Source: Synergistaceae bacterium (GTDB lineage: Bacteria; Synergistota; Synergistia; Synergistales; Aminobacteriaceae). Taken from it: a stretch of 64,000 bases of DNA. The DNA lies in the NCBI GenBank assembly GCA_017450125.1, contig JAFSWZ010000017.1, forward strand, positions 1-64,000. Direction: 5' to 3'. This document shows, one piece after another, positions 24,846 to 33,885 of this stretch (position 1 is the first letter of the stretch; each line of letters starts with the position of its first letter). The translations under genes were made by a program, and so were the position numbers. Under the pieces are notes generated by a model. It did no database searches, had not been told where the DNA came from, and worked only from the letters and a program-made list of their open reading frames with translations.

Positions 24846-25708
24846 ACAGTTAAGTCCAGCGGCAAATCTGATATATCCTTGAGGCGTTTCCCATCAATGA
24901 GAGTGTGAAGCATCTCTGCTGAATCGTCAGAAGCACATTCATTCACAGCCTGTTCAAGTTCGTACAGTGCAAAGTGATACACGCAGTCAATATCTCCCGT
25001 TCCCAGTGCAATTGAAGCCAGTCTTCCCGGCATGGGCTCGGCGGTAACCACCACAATATGCGGAAGATGCCCCTTCCTGTTGCGTATGAGGTTCAGTGCT
25101 TCCGTCCGGCTGTTCTGTGCTCTGTCGCTCCTTATCGTGTACTTGGCCGAAATGCTGGCATGAAGTATCGGTGCTCTCCCGCTGGTCTCCCTTATGTCAG
25201 AAGCACAGGCTGAGCTGCCATCTACAAGCTGTTCATGTGAATTAAGCTCTTCATTGCTGTAACGTTCCCTGTATATCACAATGTCAGGTGCTATGACGTA
25301 ATCATTGCCCAGTACCGCCGCAAGCTGTGCGTTCCTGCTGATGAGTTTTCCCAGTTCTGCAAGATGCTCGTACTGCGCAAAACTGCTCACCTCTGCGCCT
25401 GAACACGTAATCCCCCATTTGCCCGGACGTATGCTGTCCAGCCGCAAAAACGTATTCCGCAGAAACTCCGACACAAGAACTTCGAACTGTCTTCCGAGCG
25501 TCTGACCAGCCGCTTTGTTCATGACGTTAATTCTGCACCCGCAGTTATCGGATATGATTTCTGCTGTCCGTAATGCCACAGCCTTTGAGGACGCGCTCGA
25601 TGAATCAGCGTTTGAAGCTGTGCCTTCTTTCGTAACGGTTAATGTGCTGCTCTCTAGCATGTGCCGGTGAAACATCTTTTTTGCTTCCGAGATTAAAGCC
25701 TCACTCAT
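24842..25708 (-). CDS. Type II restriction endonuclease, NgoMIV family
   Basis: 288 aa, the size of NgoMIV (which cuts GCCGGC). The active-site residues stand at equivalent positions: Asp142 in APDIVIY, then Ser187 and Lys189 in SISAKYTIRSD, with Glu203 in NSRTEALNLIRNRKG. From memory of NgoMIV (Asp140, Ser185, Lys187, Glu201) each is shifted by two. SAKYTIRSDRAQNSRTEALN is the most conserved block of that family. ATG 25708 overlaps the methyltransferase stop by 8 bases; a TTG one codon upstream is also open. The partner methyltransferase is directly upstream. Recognition of GCCGGC is inferred from family membership only. Confidence 0.82.
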   Translation of the reverse strand: MSEALISEAKKMFHRHMLESSTLTVTKEGTASNADSSSASSKAVALRTAEIISDNCGCRINVMNKAAGQTLGRQFEVLVSEFLRNTFLRLDSIRPGKWGITCSGAEVSSFAQYEHLAELGKLISRNAQLAAVLGNDYVIAPDIVIYRERYSNEELNSHEQLVDGSSACASDIRETSGRAPILHASISAKYTIRSDRAQNSRTEALNLIRNRKGHLPHIVVVTAEPMPGRLASIALGTGDIDCVYHFALYELEQAVNECASDDSAEMLHTLIDGKRLKDISDLPLDLTV

Positions 25709-26645
25709 CAATCAAGCACTCCCTTATCTTTCGTCCCACAGCTTCAGCCACAGCAGGGGGAAAAGCATTCCCTATCATCCGGCAGGCCGCAGTCTTCTTA
25801 CCGCTGAACTCCCAATCGTCCGAAAAACCCTGCAATCTAGCCAGCATTCTAGGTGTCAGACGGATAAGCCCTGCGTGTCCGGGTTCAGGAGCTTCGTCGG
25901 CGACTCCTCTTCCGTCAACTCCGAGCAGTTCCCACGCCCTCCGTGCCCTCACAGGCCCCAAGTCCGCCCCTCCGTGCTTCTTCGAGCCGCCGACAACCGC
26001 AGGAGCAGGACTGTCCGCAAGTTCCGCCCATTCGTCCGCACCTTCCCAGCCTCCTGCAGAGACCAAGTCCCGTAGAGCCGTGCCGACGCTCACAGTCTCA
26101 GAGCTTCCTTCTGGGTATGTGAACAATGTGTGCTGGTCATTGCGTATTGCAACAATTACAGCCCGAAGCCTCTTCTGAGGAACTCCAAACCGCGAAGCAT
26201 CCATCAGTCTAACGTGAACCGTATACCCTTGCAACTCCATATCTTTCAGGATTTCCCCCCTGTAGGTGTCGAATTTCCTGTCAAAGAATCCCCTGACGTT
26301 CTCAAGCATTACGGCACGGGGCTTAATTTCACGCACAAGCCTCAACGCTTCCGGAAACAAGTCGCGCTCGTCGTTTCTGCCTAGCTGTTTTCCCGCAGAA
26401 CTGAACGGCGGACACGGAACGCCTCCGGCCAAGAGGTCAGTTCCCTTATATTCTCTGCCGTCAAACTCTCGCACGTCCCTGCAGATTACGTTCCAGTTCA
26501 GACGGTTGCGCTTAAGGACTGCGCAGTATTCCGGCTCAATCTCCACAAGCACAGAATGCCTGAAGCCCGCACGTTCAAGCCCTATCGCTTGACCTCCTGC
26601 ACCTGCGCATATTTCGACACAGGTAAAAACTTTATTACGGTTCAT
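25701..26645 (-). CDS. DNA (cytosine-5) methyltransferase
   Basis: C5 methyltransferase of 314 aa, partner of the adjacent endonuclease. Motif I CVEICAGAGGQAIGLERAGF binds AdoMet, motif IV GGVPCPPFSSAGKQ holds the catalytic Cys78, motif VI is MLENVRGF, motif VIII RFGVPQKRLRAV, and motifs IX-X are MLARLQGFSDDWEF and CRMIGNAFPPAVAEAVG. The variable region between VIII and IX is about 80 residues, enough for one recognition domain. The start lies 3 bases after the DUF362 gene stop, without a clear ribosome site of its own, so translation may be coupled. Placing the modification gene before the endonuclease suits safe establishment of the pair. Confidence 0.93.
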   Translation of the reverse strand: MNRNKVFTCVEICAGAGGQAIGLERAGFRHSVLVEIEPEYCAVLKRNRLNWNVICRDVREFDGREYKGTDLLAGGVPCPPFSSAGKQLGRNDERDLFPEALRLVREIKPRAVMLENVRGFFDRKFDTYRGEILKDMELQGYTVHVRLMDASRFGVPQKRLRAVIVAIRNDQHTLFTYPEGSSETVSVGTALRDLVSAGGWEGADEWAELADSPAPAVVGGSKKHGGADLGPVRARRAWELLGVDGRGVADEAPEPGHAGLIRLTPRMLARLQGFSDDWEFSGKKTAACRMIGNAFPPAVAEAVGRKIRECLIDE

Positions 26646-26648
26646 AGG

Positions 26649-27776
26649 CTATCGCGTGAAGAAATTCACCAGCCTCACAAGCCCGCTCTCCTGAAACTTT
26701 ATCGCCTTCACCGGGCACATCTCATGGCAGCAGTAGCACCGAATGCACTTCCCGTAATCGAAGTACAGGTGTTTGTTCTCGTGCCTCAATGCTCCTGCCG
26801 CACAAACAGCCGCACATCGCCCGCACCCTATGCACAGCTCGGGAATGTGCACAGGCCTCGAGGTCATCAGACGCTCGATGAACGGCAGGCGCGGAAGAAG
26901 CCGCATTGTCCGTGTCTTGGGGAGCTTCACATCAGGGAAAACGTGTTCAGCGGAAAAATCTCCCTCAACATCAGCGGGGTTAAGCTTGCACTCGGGGAAG
27001 CCTCTCTTCTTTGCGGCCATGTACAAAGGATAATCTTCCAGCTTTGCGCCGAGCATCCTGCAGAGGTGAAAATCCATAGTCAGCGCGTCAGCACTTCCCC
27101 CAATCAGCCCGAACGGGTACGGGTCTCCGCTAGTCGGGCCGTCGCCGTCCATCCCTATAACGCCGTCAAGAAGCGTGAAGCACGGCCTTACTCCCCTGTA
27201 AATGTCCAGCAGGAGTGATGCGAACTTCTCGCGGTTCAAGCCTACGTTGTAATGCCAGCCGGCTTTGAGACGGCCGGGAATTGTCCCGAAGAGGTTTTTT
27301 GTGCCCATCGTCAGGTACATCTGCCCGTGCGTCTTGAGTTTGGCCAAGCTGATGACTTTATCTGCTTCCAGCACCTGCCTGCTCACCTGAATACGTTTGA
27401 AGTCCGCTCCCTCGCTTGCCGGGAGGTCAACCGGGTCTGTGAGCTCGCGGCACTCAATGCCCAGCTCCTCAGCTACCCCGACGAAACCTGCTTTCTCTGC
27501 GGCTTTGCGGAAATTGTCGATGCCGGGACTGTCCGCGATGAAGGGAACTCCTCCAGCATCAATCACCAGCTTTGCGGCTGCACGGACTATTGCGGGGTCT
27601 GTCGTAACCCTCCGCGCAATGTCGTGCCCTGAGACGAGATTCACCTTCAGGAGAACGCGCTCGCCCTTCTTCACGAACTCAGATATTCCCCCGAAGTGCT
27701 CAAAGACTCTCCTTACTGCCGAGTCTATTCCTGCCTGCTCGTAATCGTTTTGTCGTGCAAAAAATACCTTGCTCAT
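26649..27776 (-). CDS. DUF362 protein with C-terminal ferredoxin domain
   Basis: 375 aa. The DUF362 domain covers about residues 1-290 (VLLKVNLVSGHDIARRVTTD, AKLVIDAGGVPFIADSPG, ISLAKLKTHGQMYLTMGTKN, DGVIGMDGDGPTSGDPYPFG). Two 4Fe-4S motifs follow at the C-terminus: CIGCGRCAAVCAAGAL and CIRCYCCHEMCPVKAI. Such proteins are common in anaerobes and are assumed to take part in redox chemistry, but no reaction is established. There is no strong ribosome site. It lies between hppA, from which a hairpin separates it, and the restriction-modification genes, which follow 3 bases later and may have been inserted into its operon. Confidence 0.88.
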   Translation of the reverse strand: MSKVFFARQNDYEQAGIDSAVRRVFEHFGGISEFVKKGERVLLKVNLVSGHDIARRVTTDPAIVRAAAKLVIDAGGVPFIADSPGIDNFRKAAEKAGFVGVAEELGIECRELTDPVDLPASEGADFKRIQVSRQVLEADKVISLAKLKTHGQMYLTMGTKNLFGTIPGRLKAGWHYNVGLNREKFASLLLDIYRGVRPCFTLLDGVIGMDGDGPTSGDPYPFGLIGGSADALTMDFHLCRMLGAKLEDYPLYMAAKKRGFPECKLNPADVEGDFSAEHVFPDVKLPKTRTMRLLPRLPFIERLMTSRPVHIPELCIGCGRCAAVCAAGALRHENKHLYFDYGKCIRCYCCHEMCPVKAIKFQESGLVRLVNFFTR

Positions 27777-27789
27777 GATGTCAGTAACG

Positions 27790-27825
27790 AAATCGGGAGA
27801 TGCCCCAGCTCAGGACACCTCCCGC
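27790..27825 (-). terminator. Probable terminator after hppA
   Basis: Minus strand: GGGAGGTG pairs with CATCTCCC (one G-T wobble), with a short CC/GG pairing inside the loop, followed by GATTTCGTT. The T-run is weak, so some read-through into the DUF362 gene is likely. Confidence 0.55.
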
Positions 27826-27849
27826 AACCTTTTCGCGAAATTATTTCTC

Positions 27850-29973
27850 CTAGAACAGCGGAGCAAGCACCAGCGCAACAACCGTCATCAGCTTGATGAG
27901 GATGTTCAGCGCAGGACCGGCCGTGTCCTTGAACGGGTCGCCTACTGTGTCGCCGACAACTGCCGCCGCGTGGTTCGGCGAGCCCTTGCCGTTGTAATGC
28001 CCTTCCTCGATGTACTTCTTCGCGTTGTCCCACGCACCGCCGGAGTTCGACATGAACAGTGCCATCATTACGCCCGTAACGATTGAGCCGCCCAGAAGTC
28101 CGCCGAGTGCCTCTTTGCCGAGCGTGAAGCCGACAATCACGGGAACTGCGATAGCCATCACGCCAGGAATAATCATCTGCGTAAGCGCGGCGTGTGTCGA
28201 GATTGAGACGCAGCGTTCATAGTCAGGTTTGCCCGTGCCCTCCATGATGCCGGGAATCTCGCGGAACTGTTTACGGACTTCCTCAATCATTGAGCCTGCC
28301 GCCTTGCTGACCGCGTCAATCGACAGCGAGCAGAAGATGAACGGAAGCATTCCGCCGATGAGCAGTCCGACGATGACGTAGGGGTTCATGATGTCGATCT
28401 TGTCGATTTTGGCCGCCTGCGAGTACGCCACGAACAGAGCCAGTGCAGTAAGTGCCGCTGAACCAATCGCTAAGCCCTTGCCCATTGCCGCCGTCGTGTT
28501 GCCGATTGCGTCGAGGTGGTCGGTAATCTTGCGCACGCCTTCAGGAAGCTCGCTCATCTCAGCGATGCCGCCCGCGTTGTCGGAGATAGGGCCGTATGCG
28601 TCAACACTCAGGGAAATTCCCGTGATTGAGAGCATTCCTACTGCGGAGACCGCAACGCCGAACATTCCGGCCAAGTAGTAGCTGATGAGCGTCGCAAGGC
28701 AGATAAGCAGCACAGGGATACCCGTCGACATCATACCCAGCGAAATGCCGGAAAGAATGACGGTAGCACTGCCTGTGTCTGACGTTGCCGCAACGTTCTT
28801 CACGAAGTGGTAATCACCCGACGTGTAGATTTCCGTAACGTTGCCGATAAGGATTCCGGCGATAACTCCCGACGTAACCGACAGGAACACGCTCATTGAG
28901 TTCGAGAAGAAGAACAGGATGCTGAGAATGAACGTACCTGCGATCATAAGTCCGCCTGCTACGAACGTTCCGGTTCTGAGCGCGAATGCAGCATCACCCT
29001 CGTCAATGCGCTTCATTACGTTGGGAAGGAGCTTGCAGGCAACTGACCTGACGACTGATGCACCGGCAGCCTTCTGTGAAATCATCATGCATCCGATGAT
29101 TGACGCGAGAACTCCCAGAGCCGACAGGAACATCGGGAAGCCGATTCCCCACAGGCCAAGTGCTTCGCCGCCCTTTGTGAACGAGAAAGTTGCACCGATG
29201 GCCATAGCCGCAAGAATTGAGTTGACGTAGCTCTCGAAGAGGTCTGCACCCATTCCTGCGATGTCGCCTACGTTGTCGCCTACGTTGTCAGCGATTGTTG
29301 CGGGGTTGCGCGGGTCATCCTCAGGGATTCCTGCCTCAACCTTGCCGACAAGGTCTGCTCCTACGTCCGCCGCCTTAGTGTAGATGCCTCCGCCGACACG
29401 TGCGAACAGTGCGATTGAGCTCGCTCCCATTCCGAACGCAGTCAGTGCAGTTACGTCGTTGAGGAACAGATACGCGACACTGAGGCCGATAAGTCCCAGA
29501 CCTACGACGACCATTCCGACGATGCTTCCGCCGGAGAACGCAACCTCGAGGGCATCACCGGCAGCACTCGAGAGAACGCCGTCTCCCTCCGGCTCGCTCT
29601 TGTCGAGGGCAACTTTCTCCTGTGCCTCGATTCCGGCAAGGGCAGCGTAGGTTGTGCGTCCGTTGGAGTTGGTTGCTACGTACATGCCGATCCATCCGGC
29701 TGTTGCACTGCAGGCAGCTCCGAGAACGAACGCGAACGCCGCTCCGAGACCGAGCGCAGAAATCAGCAGGACTGCTACGACTCCGACGAACGGGGCAAGC
29801 CATGAGTACTCCTTCTTGAGGAATGCCATAGCTCCCTGATGAATGATTGAGGATAATTCAGCTACGCGGGGATGACCTATCTGGGTCTCTTCGAGCTTCT
29901 GGTAGACCGTCCATGCGTACAGTCCGGCCAGAACGCCGAAGACCAGAGTAACGAATACTAGGAAAAGCCACAT
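27850..29973 (-). CDS. hppA: Ion-translocating membrane pyrophosphatase, K+-dependent type
   Basis: 707 aa with about 16 membrane helices. It couples pyrophosphate hydrolysis to export of H+ or Na+. The substrate-binding loop motif [20 protein letters not shown] is intact, as are the acidic [20 protein letters not shown] segment and the C-terminal [20 protein letters not shown]. The [10 protein letters not shown] segment has Ala where K+-independent enzymes have Lys, so it should need K+. The Glu in DLFESYV fits K+-dependent Na+ or H+ pumps; the ion is not decidable by eye. With Rnf it would give the cell two primary pumps independent of respiration. Ribosome site GGAGG is 11 bases before ATG. 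Confidence 0.95.
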   Translation of the reverse strand: MWLFLVFVTLVFGVLAGLYAWTVYQKLEETQIGHPRVAELSSIIHQGAMAFLKKEYSWLAPFVGVVAVLLISALGLGAAFAFVLGAACSATAGWIGMYVATNSNGRTTYAALAGIEAQEKVALDKSEPEGDGVLSSAAGDALEVAFSGGSIVGMVVVGLGLIGLSVAYLFLNDVTALTAFGMGASSIALFARVGGGIYTKAADVGADLVGKVEAGIPEDDPRNPATIADNVGDNVGDIAGMGADLFESYVNSILAAMAIGATFSFTKGGEALGLWGIGFPMFLSALGVLASIIGCMMISQKAAGASVVRSVACKLLPNVMKRIDEGDAAFALRTGTFVAGGLMIAGTFILSILFFFSNSMSVFLSVTSGVIAGILIGNVTEIYTSGDYHFVKNVAATSDTGSATVILSGISLGMMSTGIPVLLICLATLISYYLAGMFGVAVSAVGMLSITGISLSVDAYGPISDNAGGIAEMSELPEGVRKITDHLDAIGNTTAAMGKGLAIGSAALTALALFVAYSQAAKIDKIDIMNPYVIVGLLIGGMLPFIFCSLSIDAVSKAAGSMIEEVRKQFREIPGIMEGTGKPDYERCVSISTHAALTQMIIPGVMAIAVPVIVGFTLGKEALGGLLGGSIVTGVMMALFMSNSGGAWDNAKKYIEEGHYNGKGSPNHAAAVVGDTVGDPFKDTAGPALNILIKLMTVVALVLAPLF

Positions 29974-30018
29974 GAAAATCTTTACCTCCCTGAATGAGTA
30001 AAATATTAGGATTGTTCA

Positions 30019-30024
30019 ATTATA
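30019..30024 (-). promoter_or_regulatory. Probable -10 box of hppA
   Basis: A perfect TATAAT on the minus strand, 45 bases before the hppA start. The -35 region is A+T-rich without a clear hexamer, so the assignment rests on the -10 and its position. Confidence 0.45.
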
Positions 30025-30044
30025 GCCTAAAGCCTGAATAATTT

Positions 30045-30884
30045 TTACGCGGAAAATTGACGGATTAAGCCAGCAATCTCTTTACAGCATGACTCCAGCG
30101 CAAAGTGCCCGCTGTTCACAAAATGAATCTGTGCATCAGGTACGTCCCTCCTGAATGCCTCAGCCCCTGCAGGAATGAATGACGGGTCATTTTTCCCCCA
30201 CACAGCTAACAGCTTGGGCTTGTACGTTCGCAGGTACTCCTGAAACTTTGGGTACAGCTTCACGTTGTTCTGATAGTCGTAGATTAGGTCAGACTGTATT
30301 TCGTCGTAGCCCGGCCTTTGCGTGTAATGAATGTCCAGAGTGTAACCGTCCGGCGAAACGCTGCCTTCTTCTGTGCCGAAGGTGTACTGTCCGATTATCG
30401 TTTCGGGTGCAAACGCGCTCTTGTACTGCTCGCGGAGTTCGGGTGTCGGGTGTGCCCAGTATTCCGCGCGGGCTTCCCACTTTTTGCCGCGACCTTCTGC
30501 GTAAACGTTGCCGTTCTGGCTGATTATTCCCAGAATGGAGGAAGGGTGCTTCATGGCGATTCGGAAGCCTATCGGTGCTCCGTAGTCGAACACGTACATG
30601 TAGAACTTGCTGATGTTCAGGGCAGAGATGAACCCGTCAACAACTTCCGCGAGGTTGTCGAAAGTGTATGTGAACTCTCCGCGTGAAGGCATGTCAGACT
30701 GTCCGAAGCCCGGATAATCCGGCGCAACAAGGTAGAACTTGTCCTCGAGCATCGGCATCAGGTCGCGGAACATGTGGCTTGCGGAAGGAAAGCCGTGAAG
30801 GAGGAGCATTGCGGGTTTTGCCGGGTCTCCTGCCGTGCGGTAAAAGATATTGAGGCCGTCGATGGATATTCTGTTATACTTCAT
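30045..30884 (-). CDS. Alpha/beta hydrolase with Asp nucleophile (epoxide hydrolase / dehalogenase type)
   Basis: 279 aa. The frame is open far upstream, but the real start is ATG 30884 (MKYNRISIDGLNIFYRTAG), 9 bases after GGAG. Oxyanion loop LLLHGFPSASHMFRDL; nucleophile elbow VFDYGAPIGFR with Asp in place of the usual Ser; acid Asp in AVWGKNDPSFIP; catalytic His in NSGHFALE. An Asp-Asp-His triad is characteristic of epoxide hydrolases and haloalkane dehalogenases. The cap region (YAEGRGKKWEARAEYWAHPT) is that of a large uncharacterised bacterial group. The substrate is unknown. It stands alone, convergent to nothing close and divergent from the CGGC gene, with only 36 bases between starts. 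Confidence 0.85.
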   Translation of the reverse strand: MKYNRISIDGLNIFYRTAGDPAKPAMLLLHGFPSASHMFRDLMPMLEDKFYLVAPDYPGFGQSDMPSRGEFTYTFDNLAEVVDGFISALNISKFYMYVFDYGAPIGFRIAMKHPSSILGIISQNGNVYAEGRGKKWEARAEYWAHPTPELREQYKSAFAPETIIGQYTFGTEEGSVSPDGYTLDIHYTQRPGYDEIQSDLIYDYQNNVKLYPKFQEYLRTYKPKLLAVWGKNDPSFIPAGAEAFRRDVPDAQIHFVNSGHFALESCCKEIAGLIRQFSA

Positions 30885-30920
30885 AAAATCATCTCCAACT
30901 GAAAGGATGTGCAGATTATA

Positions 30921-31352
30921 ATGCAGTCTGCAAAAATTGATGACGCGCCGGAACTTGTTGTGATTATACAGTGTGAAGATGTCGTAAAGAGGTGCTCTGG
31001 CTTCCTGTGCATGAGAGATTTCTACGACAAGGCCGGGAAGTTCGCGGGCTACCCGCCGGAGACACGGTACATGACGATAACCTGCGGAGGATGCTGCGGG
31101 AATCTCCTCACCCCCAAGCTCGAGAATCTCGGAATGCGTCTGCGCAAGGAAGGAATCCAGAAGGAAGATGTTGCAGTGCACTTTGCGTCGTGCGTGTGCT
31201 CGGACAATGCACACCGCCAGCCCTGCCCGTTCATGAACAGGATGAAGATGCTCTTAGTCCGCAAGGGCTTCGCTAACATTGTGCTGGGAACTCACATTTC
31301 GCAGAAGGCGCAGGCCAAGAGGGACGCGGGGATCTACCGTCAGTGGGAGTGA
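30921..31352 (+). CDS. CGGC domain protein
   Basis: 143 aa, a CGGC (DUF1847-neighbour type) putative metal-binding protein. Cysteines are arranged as in the family: QCEDVVKRCSGFLCM near the start, the name motif ITCGGCCGNLLTPKLENLG, and FASCVCSDNAHRQPCPFMN. Ten or so Cys suggest binding of a metal or Fe-S cluster; no reaction is known. ATG 30921 is used (AAAGGA 13 bases upstream); a GTG four codons earlier lies too close to that site. larE begins 5 bases after its stop, so the two form a small operon, and a shared role in sulfur or metal handling is possible but unproved. Confidence 0.78.
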   Translation: MQSAKIDDAPELVVIIQCEDVVKRCSGFLCMRDFYDKAGKFAGYPPETRYMTITCGGCCGNLLTPKLENLGMRLRKEGIQKEDVAVHFASCVCSDNAHRQPCPFMNRMKMLLVRKGFANIVLGTHISQKAQAKRDAGIYRQWE

Positions 31353-31357
31353 GATAA

Positions 31358-32176
31358 ATGAAGGACAAGTATACTGTTCTGCGTGAATACATAGCCTCAT
31401 TAGGGAGCGTTGCAGTTGCGTTCTCTGGGGGAGTTGACTCGACGCTTCTGCTCCGTGTCGCTCATGACGTGCTGGGTGATAAGGCCGTCGCTGTAACAAT
31501 GGTTTCATCTCTTTTCCCCCACAGGGAGCTTGAGGAAGCACGGGCTTTCTGCAGTGCGCTCGGTGCTGAGCAGATAATTCTGACTGTCGACGAACTTGCT
31601 ATAGACGGCTTCAGGGACAATCCCCCCGACAGGTGCTACCTCTGTAAGCGTTCTCTGTTCACGAACCTTCTGGAGACTGCGAGGGAGCACGGACTCTCTC
31701 ACGTAGTAGAGGGCTCGAACGTTGATGACTTGGGCGATTACCGTCCCGGCCTCCGCGCAATCGAGGAGCTCGGCATCAAAAGCCCCCTGCGTCATGCCGG
31801 ACTAACCAAGAACGAGATACGCTCTCTCTCCCGCGAACTTGGCCTGTCGACGTGGGAGAAGCCTTCTTATGCGTGCTTAGCCTCACGTTTCGTTTACGGC
31901 GAGAGGATCACGCCCGAGAAGCTCATCATGGTTGAACGCGCGGAAAGCTTCCTGATAGGTCTAGGGTTCAGGCAGATGAGGGTCAGGCTTCACGGTACGC
32001 TTGCACGCATCGAGGTTCTGCCTGAAGATTTCAGGAAGGCTGTTGAACTGCGCACACAAATTTACGACGAGCTTAAGGGTTTGGGGTTCTCGTATGTTAC
32101 CCTTGACCTGCAGGGCTACAGGACCGGCAGCATGAATGACGCTCTCCGCAGTCAGAGCACAGCCCCGCAGTCCTGA
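31358..32176 (+). CDS. larE: LarE, ATP-dependent sacrificial sulfur transferase
   Basis: 272 aa. A PP-loop enzyme that adenylates the pyridine carboxylates of the nickel-pincer precursor and, in single-Cys forms, donates sulfur from its own Cys. The PP-loop SGGVDSTLLLR is at residues 23-33, PDRCYLCKRSLFTNLLE follows, and KPSYACLASRF places the sacrificial Cys at 173, equivalent to Cys176 of the Lactobacillus enzyme. Only one Cys is seen there, so the Cys-sacrificing mode is more likely than the 4Fe-4S mode. larB, larC and a lactate racemase gene are not in the window. The 3' end overlaps the convergent DUF501 gene by 80 bases. Confidence 0.9.
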   Translation: MKDKYTVLREYIASLGSVAVAFSGGVDSTLLLRVAHDVLGDKAVAVTMVSSLFPHRELEEARAFCSALGAEQIILTVDELAIDGFRDNPPDRCYLCKRSLFTNLLETAREHGLSHVVEGSNVDDLGDYRPGLRAIEELGIKSPLRHAGLTKNEIRSLSRELGLSTWEKPSYACLASRFVYGERITPEKLIMVERAESFLIGLGFRQMRVRLHGTLARIEVLPEDFRKAVELRTQIYDELKGLGFSYVTLDLQGYRTGSMNDALRSQSTAPQS

Positions 32177-32699
32177 GCCATTCCCCGCCGGGATGTCGGC
32201 CGAGCGCAATCATTGAGGCAGCCTGAAGGTGCAGGCACTTGACGTTTACGCCGTCAGTCTGCTTCATTCCGCCGATGCCCGAACGCATAACCGAACGGTA
32301 AACGCTGGCACGGTACTTCTGCATGAACCTCCGCTGAACTTTTCCCGCAAGCCCGAGCCGTATAACCTGATGAAGCATGTTGTAGCGTCTCCACTCGTGA
32401 ACGTCCTTTATCGATTTCTCGAGCTCACTTACTCCTCCGCGAGATTCGAGAGTTCCCGCCAGCTTCGTGAGGTACGGGCACACGAGCCAGAACGTCGTCG
32501 GGAAAATACGTTTCCCCGTGAACGGACGGCAAACCAGAACCTGAATCCCTCCGAACCTGCACCGCACGCATCCCGCAATCAATGACGGGTCAAACCTCTG
32601 CTTGTTGTCCGAGTACCGCGCCGATAACTCTCTGAGCTCCACAGCAAAAACGGGAGACACCCGAAGGCATCCCCCGCAAAAGTTCTTCTTCCTCGTCAT
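32097..32699 (-). CDS. DUF501 family protein
   Basis: 200 aa, a conserved family without known function. Diagnostic segments are IQVLVCRPFTGKRIFPTTFW, LVCPYLTKLAGTLESRGGVS and VKCLHLQAASMIALGRHPGG. Additional Cys at the start (FCGGCLRV) and end (CSDCGERHSCC) could bind a metal. The C-terminal 27 residues extend into the antisense of larE; the stop at 32097 is the first in frame. ATG 32699 overlaps the stop of the S1-domain gene as TGATG, so the two are translationally coupled, and DUF501 is the last gene of a four-gene operon beginning at 34436. Confidence 0.82.
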   Translation of the reverse strand: MTRKKNFCGGCLRVSPVFAVELRELSARYSDNKQRFDPSLIAGCVRCRFGGIQVLVCRPFTGKRIFPTTFWLVCPYLTKLAGTLESRGGVSELEKSIKDVHEWRRYNMLHQVIRLGLAGKVQRRFMQKYRASVYRSVMRSGIGGMKQTDGVNVKCLHLQAASMIALGRHPGGEWLRTAGLCSDCGERHSCCRSCSPAGQG

Positions 32700-33271
32700 C
32701 AGTAGTCCCGACCGCCCTGCCTCCGCCTTGACGGACGGCCTGACCTCGATGAATTTCGTGTGTTCAGATCCGTTATCTTGGCCTCGCTGGTCTTCAGGAA
32801 CGATGCCATCTTCTTCTCGAAAGTGTCGGCTTCTTCCGGGCTGGTCTCGCGGAAAGTCTCCTGCATCGCGCGGAAATCCCTTGTGTCCCGGAACTCACGC
32901 TCTCTGGGAGGCCTGCCTTCGCGCGGAGTGAAATCCCTTCCCGACGGACGGGACGGCCGCGACGGAGCAGAACCCGTGCGCTGTGTCCTGTGCTGGAAAC
33001 CGCCTGCGTGAGCCTGAGGCTGCGGCTGTGTCTGCTTAATGGAAAGGTCTATGCGGCCTCTCTCGTCTATCTTGATCACTTTCGCCTGAACCTTATCCCC
33101 TATGTTCAGGACATCAGATATGTTCTTCACGAAGCTGTACGACAGCTCGGAAATGTGTATCATCCCCTTGCGCCCGTTCTTCGCAATTCTCACAAAAGCT
33201 CCGTAAGGCATTATCTGCTCAACGGTGCAGTCCACTATTTCCCCTACGCTCAAAATGTCGGCCTCTCCCAT
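32699..33271 (-). CDS. S1 RNA-binding domain protein
   Basis: 190 aa. Residues 1-78 are one S1/OB-fold domain: VGEIVDCTVEQIMPYGAFVR, KGMIHISELSYSFVKNISDV, and VQAKVIKIDERGRIDLSIKQ. The rest is a low-complexity tail rich in Q, P, R and S (Arg-Gly/Arg-Pro segments) ending in a basic RSGRPSRRRQGGRDY. This layout is that of the small S1 proteins such as YugI/CvfD of Firmicutes, which bind ribosomes or RNA. AAGGAG is 7 bases before ATG. Operon: two unrecognised genes upstream, DUF501 downstream. Confidence 0.88.
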   Translation of the reverse strand: MGEADILSVGEIVDCTVEQIMPYGAFVRIAKNGRKGMIHISELSYSFVKNISDVLNIGDKVQAKVIKIDERGRIDLSIKQTQPQPQAHAGGFQHRTQRTGSAPSRPSRPSGRDFTPREGRPPREREFRDTRDFRAMQETFRETSPEEADTFEKKMASFLKTSEAKITDLNTRNSSRSGRPSRRRQGGRDY

Positions 33272-33303
33272 GAGAAACTCCTTAATAGTTCGTCAAAGAT
33301 TGG

Positions 33304-33885
33304 TTACACCCAACGCCACTCAGGTTTTGCCTGCCCCAGACGGCGGATGAGGTAAAGTCCTTTGGCTTTGCCGTGCCGACTTCCGGGCTTGTACCAGACA
33401 AGAAGAGTGCCGCGCTGTTTGTTCAACGCTAATTTTATCACGGCGTTATCAACTATAGGCCAGTACCACGCAATAATAACCTCGTTGCGCAGGACAGCGG
33501 GTCTGTTCCTCTGGAACTTCAGCTTGTCTTCCAGCTCTATGGGCATTGCCTGCATCCTCTTCAAGCCTGAAAAGATATTAGTCTTCCGTCTCGGAGGAAG
33601 TCCGCGAACCTTCGCGTCATGCTTGGTGTACAGCTTCACCCTGAAGCCCCGCGCAGAAACATCCCCGCGCTTGACCTTGAAGCCCGAGACCGTGCACTTG
33701 TGGTCGGCGTGAAGATCTGCTGTGTGGACGGCAACCGCCGTGTCCTGAGTGAGCGTGTACGTGCTGACCGCGCGGCGTGTGGTTCGTGCCTCGACGAGCT
33801 CAGTAACGAACGCTTCATCGAGCGTGTGAACCTCGACGTGCTGAGAGGCTTTGCGTGCGATGTAGCCTCTGACGTTGCCGAGCAT
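33304..33885 (-). CDS. Unrecognised basic protein in the S1/DUF501 operon
   Basis: 193 aa, not assigned to any family. It has no signal peptide or membrane helix and no clear catalytic motif. It is strongly basic in its second half (VRGLPPRRKTNIFSGLKRMQ, KPGSRHGKAKGLYLIRRLGQ), which suits an RNA- or ribosome-associated protein, in keeping with its S1-domain neighbour 32 bases downstream. ATG 33885 overlaps the stop of the upstream gene as TGATG, so it is almost certainly translated. The function is unknown. Confidence 0.7.
   Translation of the reverse strand: MLGNVRGYIARKASQHVEVHTLDEAFVTELVEARTTRRAVSTYTLTQDTAVAVHTADLHADHKCTVSGFKVKRGDVSARGFRVKLYTKHDAKVRGLPPRRKTNIFSGLKRMQAMPIELEDKLKFQRNRPAVLRNEVIIAWYWPIVDNAVIKLALNKQRGTLLVWYKPGSRHGKAKGLYLIRRLGQAKPEWRWV

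Noticed and set aside
30885-31214. N-terminal extension of the alpha/beta hydrolase (110 more codons)
   Set aside because: The extension lacks any hydrolase feature and overlaps the CGGC gene antisense; a good ribosome site and the natural fold start support ATG 30884.
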